A stretch of DNA of 22,431 bases from the NCBI GenBank assembly GCA_902798605.1, contig CADBXH010000013.1, forward strand, positions 1 to 22,431, written 5' to 3'. This document shows, in pieces, positions 22,368 through 22,431 of this stretch; the stretch's first letter is position 1; every line of letters begins with the position of its first letter. Below the pieces are notes generated by a model. It was not told where the DNA came from and searched no databases. It saw only the letters and a list, made by a program, of their open reading frames with translations. The position numbers were made by a program, and so were the translations under genes. Source of the DNA: an uncultured Ruminococcus sp. Lineage in GTDB: Bacteria > Bacillota_A > Clostridia > Oscillospirales > Acutalibacteraceae.

Positions 22368-22396
22368 TTGACCTATTCGACAAAAAATACTATAAT
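22368..22396 (+). promoter_or_regulatory. Promoter reading out of the right edge
   Basis: TTGACC (22368-22373), a 17-nt spacer and a perfect TATAAT (22391-22396) form a strong sigma-A promoter. The gene it drives starts beyond the window. A small dyad (TTAACGCGTTAA, about 22416-22427) lies 20 nt downstream of the -10 and could be a repressor-type site or a leader hairpin. Confidence 0.85.
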
Positions 22397-22431
22397 AATA
22401 TAAGTGCGTTGTATTAACGCGTTAAAGCAAG

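Overview
The window looks like chromosomal DNA from a gut-type clostridial Firmicute (Ruminococcaceae/Oscillospiraceae-like). The evidence is strong AGGAGG-type ribosome sites, textbook sigma-A promoters (TTGACA-17-TATAAT type), a SpoIIIE-type translocase next to a TepA-like protease (a neighbourhood known from Bacillus), a ClpE-type unfoldase and a DUF5711-like protein. Composition looks moderate in GC over the housekeeping genes and more AT-rich between about 5,000 and 11,000. This was judged by eye and not calculated.

Layout. (1) 53-4983, plus strand: a DUF5711-like anchored beta-propeller protein, a CvpA-family membrane protein, a CDP-alcohol phosphatidyltransferase (PgsA-like) and a zinc-finger Clp ATPase (ClpE-like). 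(2) 5048-5816: a single lipoprotein gene with its own promoter and terminator. (3) 5888-11415: a tightly packed plus-strand cluster and the most interesting part. Its core is a DUF2997 protein, a membrane protein ending in a degenerate ComEA-like helix-hairpin-helix domain, an NrdG-like radical SAM protein, a Ycf46-like AAA+ ATPase and a divergent Ycf35/DUF1257-like protein. It is followed by a frameshifted small gene, a zinc-ribbon protein and a small signal peptidase I with a possible lipobox. (4) 11370-11918: two and a third tandem copies of a ~190-bp repeat running into a minus-strand tRNA-Gly(TCC), whose 3' end is copied in each unit. (5) 11963-14238: two paralogous four- to five-helix membrane proteins and a proline/glutamine-rich protein, each a single-gene unit with its own promoter and hairpin. 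(6) 14255-15541, minus strand: a CNNM/CorC-type transporter. (7) 15633-22351, plus strand: a TepA-like ClpP-fold protein, undecaprenyl-diphosphatase (UppP), SpoIIIE/FtsK and a YgiQ-type radical SAM protein. A further promoter at the right edge reads out of the window.

How it fits together. Regions 1 and 7 serve the cell envelope, protein quality control and chromosome partitioning. Region 3 combines four families that remain functionally obscure with a radical SAM enzyme and a membrane anchor, joined by 1-nt (TAATG) and 14-nt overlaps. That arrangement suggests one co-translated machine, possibly an AAA+ remodelling complex at the membrane with a radical-based activation or modification step. 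This role is inference. The gene content and overlaps are directly visible.
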